Positions 13,592 to 14,557 of a stretch of DNA of 14,557 nt are shown here, in pieces. A program made the position numbers and the translations under genes. The first letter of the stretch is position 1. The number at the start of each line of letters is the position of its first letter. The stretch covers positions 1 through 14,557 of the forward strand of contig JAGOFF010000037.1 in NCBI GenBank assembly GCA_017997315.1, read 5' to 3'. The notes under the pieces are model-generated. The model did no database searches and was not told the DNA's origin. It worked only from the letters and a program-made list of their open reading frames with translations. This DNA is from Clostridia bacterium (lineage in GTDB: Bacteria > Bacillota > Clostridia > Saccharofermentanales > UBA5734).

Positions 13592-14557
13592 TCATCCCCG
13601 GTTGGTGAAGTACTCCAGAATTCCGTCCGCGACGCCACGGGCGATCGCATCCTGTCCGGCCGTGTCCGTCAGGATGGCAAGGTCGTCCGGATTCGACATG
13701 AAACCGCACTCCACGAGAACCGCAGCAAAATTGTTCTCCCTCAGGATACCGTAGTTGCCGGGCCGTACGCCGGCGTTCGCGCCTGCCTGCAGCTCGGGGA
13801 CGTTCCCGGCCACCTTGTTGAAGATGCTCGAAGCCAGACCGGCGCGCGCGACGTCGTCGTATCCGGTATATGCATTGTAGACGGGATAACCCCAGTGGTA
13901 GACGTCGCGGTCCTGACCGATTTCATACACCTCGTCCGCGTAGATGTACTCGGTCGGACCGTAGTATACCTGCAGACCGCGTGCGGCCGTATCCGGCGAT
14001 GCGCTGTTGGAGTGGATGCTCACGATGATGGTGTCGGTGAACTGCCGTTCCAGATCGAGCAGCCGGCGGACCTCCTCGCGCACCCCGAAGCCGAGGTGGA
14101 GACCGCGGCCCTCCATTGCGCCGTCCCAATCCCCGGTGTTGGCGGCGATGACGGCGTTGAAATCCGCCTGGTAGTCGGAAAGATTGAACTGTCCGGCGAA
14201 TCCGGCCAGCCCGGCCGCACGGTTGAGGATGTACAGCCCGGTCCGGGCCACCCGGTTGTAGATGGACAGGTATACATCTTCCGTGCGGTGCATGATGACA
14301 TTCGCGCCCATGGACTCCAGCAAAGCCCGTGTTTTGAGGGCGATCGGCAGGTTGATCGATTTTTCGAGTGTTCCGTCCGCGGCGACCGCTCCCGGATCCG
14401 ATCCGCCATGGCCGGCGTCCAGTATCACCGTCATGCCGGTCAGCGGTTTCGCGGAGGACGGATCCGCGTGCTTCGGTATGTAGAGGGCCGGGATCGACGA
14501 TTCCGCGGGCCAGCGTTCGAGCAGAACGGAAGGAGCGGCGGTGGTCGAGGGATGCAC
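13592..14557 (-). CDS. N-acetylmuramoyl-L-alanine amidase (Amidase_3), partial
   Basis: Zinc amidase that cuts the bond between N-acetylmuramic acid and L-alanine in peptidoglycan. The frame is open to the window edge, so the start is probably outside and the N-terminal export signal is not seen; 321 residues are visible. Zinc ligands are His50 (ILDAGHGG), Glu65 (TLEKSINL) and His182 (SIHSNS); the catalytic Glu283 lies in VLVECGFMSN. The stretch between RTED (91-94) and SIHSNS (180-185) is about 60 residues longer than in a typical Amidase_3, with added segments around 108-170 and further loops near 200-235 rich in Tyr and Asp. It is convergent with rnfA and not obviously related in function. 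It may take part in cell-wall remodelling, sporulation or cell separation. Confidence 0.9.
   Translation of the reverse strand: MHPSTTAAPSVLLERWPAESSIPALYIPKHADPSSAKPLTGMTVILDAGHGGSDPGAVAADGTLEKSINLPIALKTRALLESMGANVIMHRTEDVYLSIYNRVARTGLYILNRAAGLAGFAGQFNLSDYQADFNAVIAANTGDWDGAMEGRGLHLGFGVREEVRRLLDLERQFTDTIIVSIHSNSASPDTAARGLQVYYGPTEYIYADEVYEIGQDRDVYHWGYPVYNAYTGYDDVARAGLASSIFNKVAGNVPELQAGANAGVRPGNYGILRENNFAAVLVECGFMSNPDDLAILTDTAGQDAIARGVADGILEYFTNRG

Overview
The window is GC-rich DNA (coding regions look roughly two-thirds G+C). It carries a T-box leader in front of metG, AGGAGG-type ribosome binding sites, tightly overlapping ATGA gene junctions, a YitT/DUF2179 protein and an Rnf cluster in the order C-D-G-E-A. 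This combination points to a high-GC Firmicute (clostridial lineage), probably an anaerobe. That assignment is an inference; there is no rRNA here to confirm it.

Layout: (1) 2-1771, the 3' part of a large glycoside-hydrolase-type protein whose start lies outside the window. (2) 1768-2105, a perfect-consensus promoter whose -35 overlaps the previous stop codon, then a T-box riboswitch with a methionine (AUG) specifier and an intrinsic terminator. (3) 2170-3815, methionyl-tRNA synthetase, split by an apparent one-base deletion near a G run. (4) 3821-3849, a strong hairpin between convergent genes. (5) 3887-4825 on the minus strand, an extended short-chain dehydrogenase/epimerase. (6) 4975-13561 on the plus strand, one long, tightly packed gene string: YitT protein, DUF2284 cysteine-rich protein, CE15-like esterase, ApbE flavin transferase, then rnfC, rnfD, rnfG, rnfE-like and rnfA-like genes. 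(7) 13592-14557 on the minus strand, an N-acetylmuramoyl-L-alanine amidase running off the window end. No tRNA, rRNA, CRISPR array or insertion sequence was seen.

The most interesting part is the Rnf-like cluster. It has the gene order and overall folds of an Rnf (ion-translocating ferredoxin:NAD+ oxidoreductase) complex, with an ApbE flavin transferase directly upstream. It departs from Rnf in several independent ways. No rnfB follows rnfA. The RnfE- and RnfA-like membrane subunits lack the cysteines that normally hold the intramembrane [2Fe-2S] cluster. RnfC keeps both 4Fe-4S motifs but has a degenerate glycine-rich nucleotide/flavin loop. RnfD has no recognisable flavinylation motif. RnfG keeps its C-terminal SGAT flavinylation motif, but its flavin domain is split by two tandem copies of a domain of about 110 residues. 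Taken together this looks like a divergent, possibly repurposed Rnf-type membrane electron-transfer system rather than a standard Rnf pump. The family assignments rest on motif recognition by eye; the functional reinterpretation is inference.
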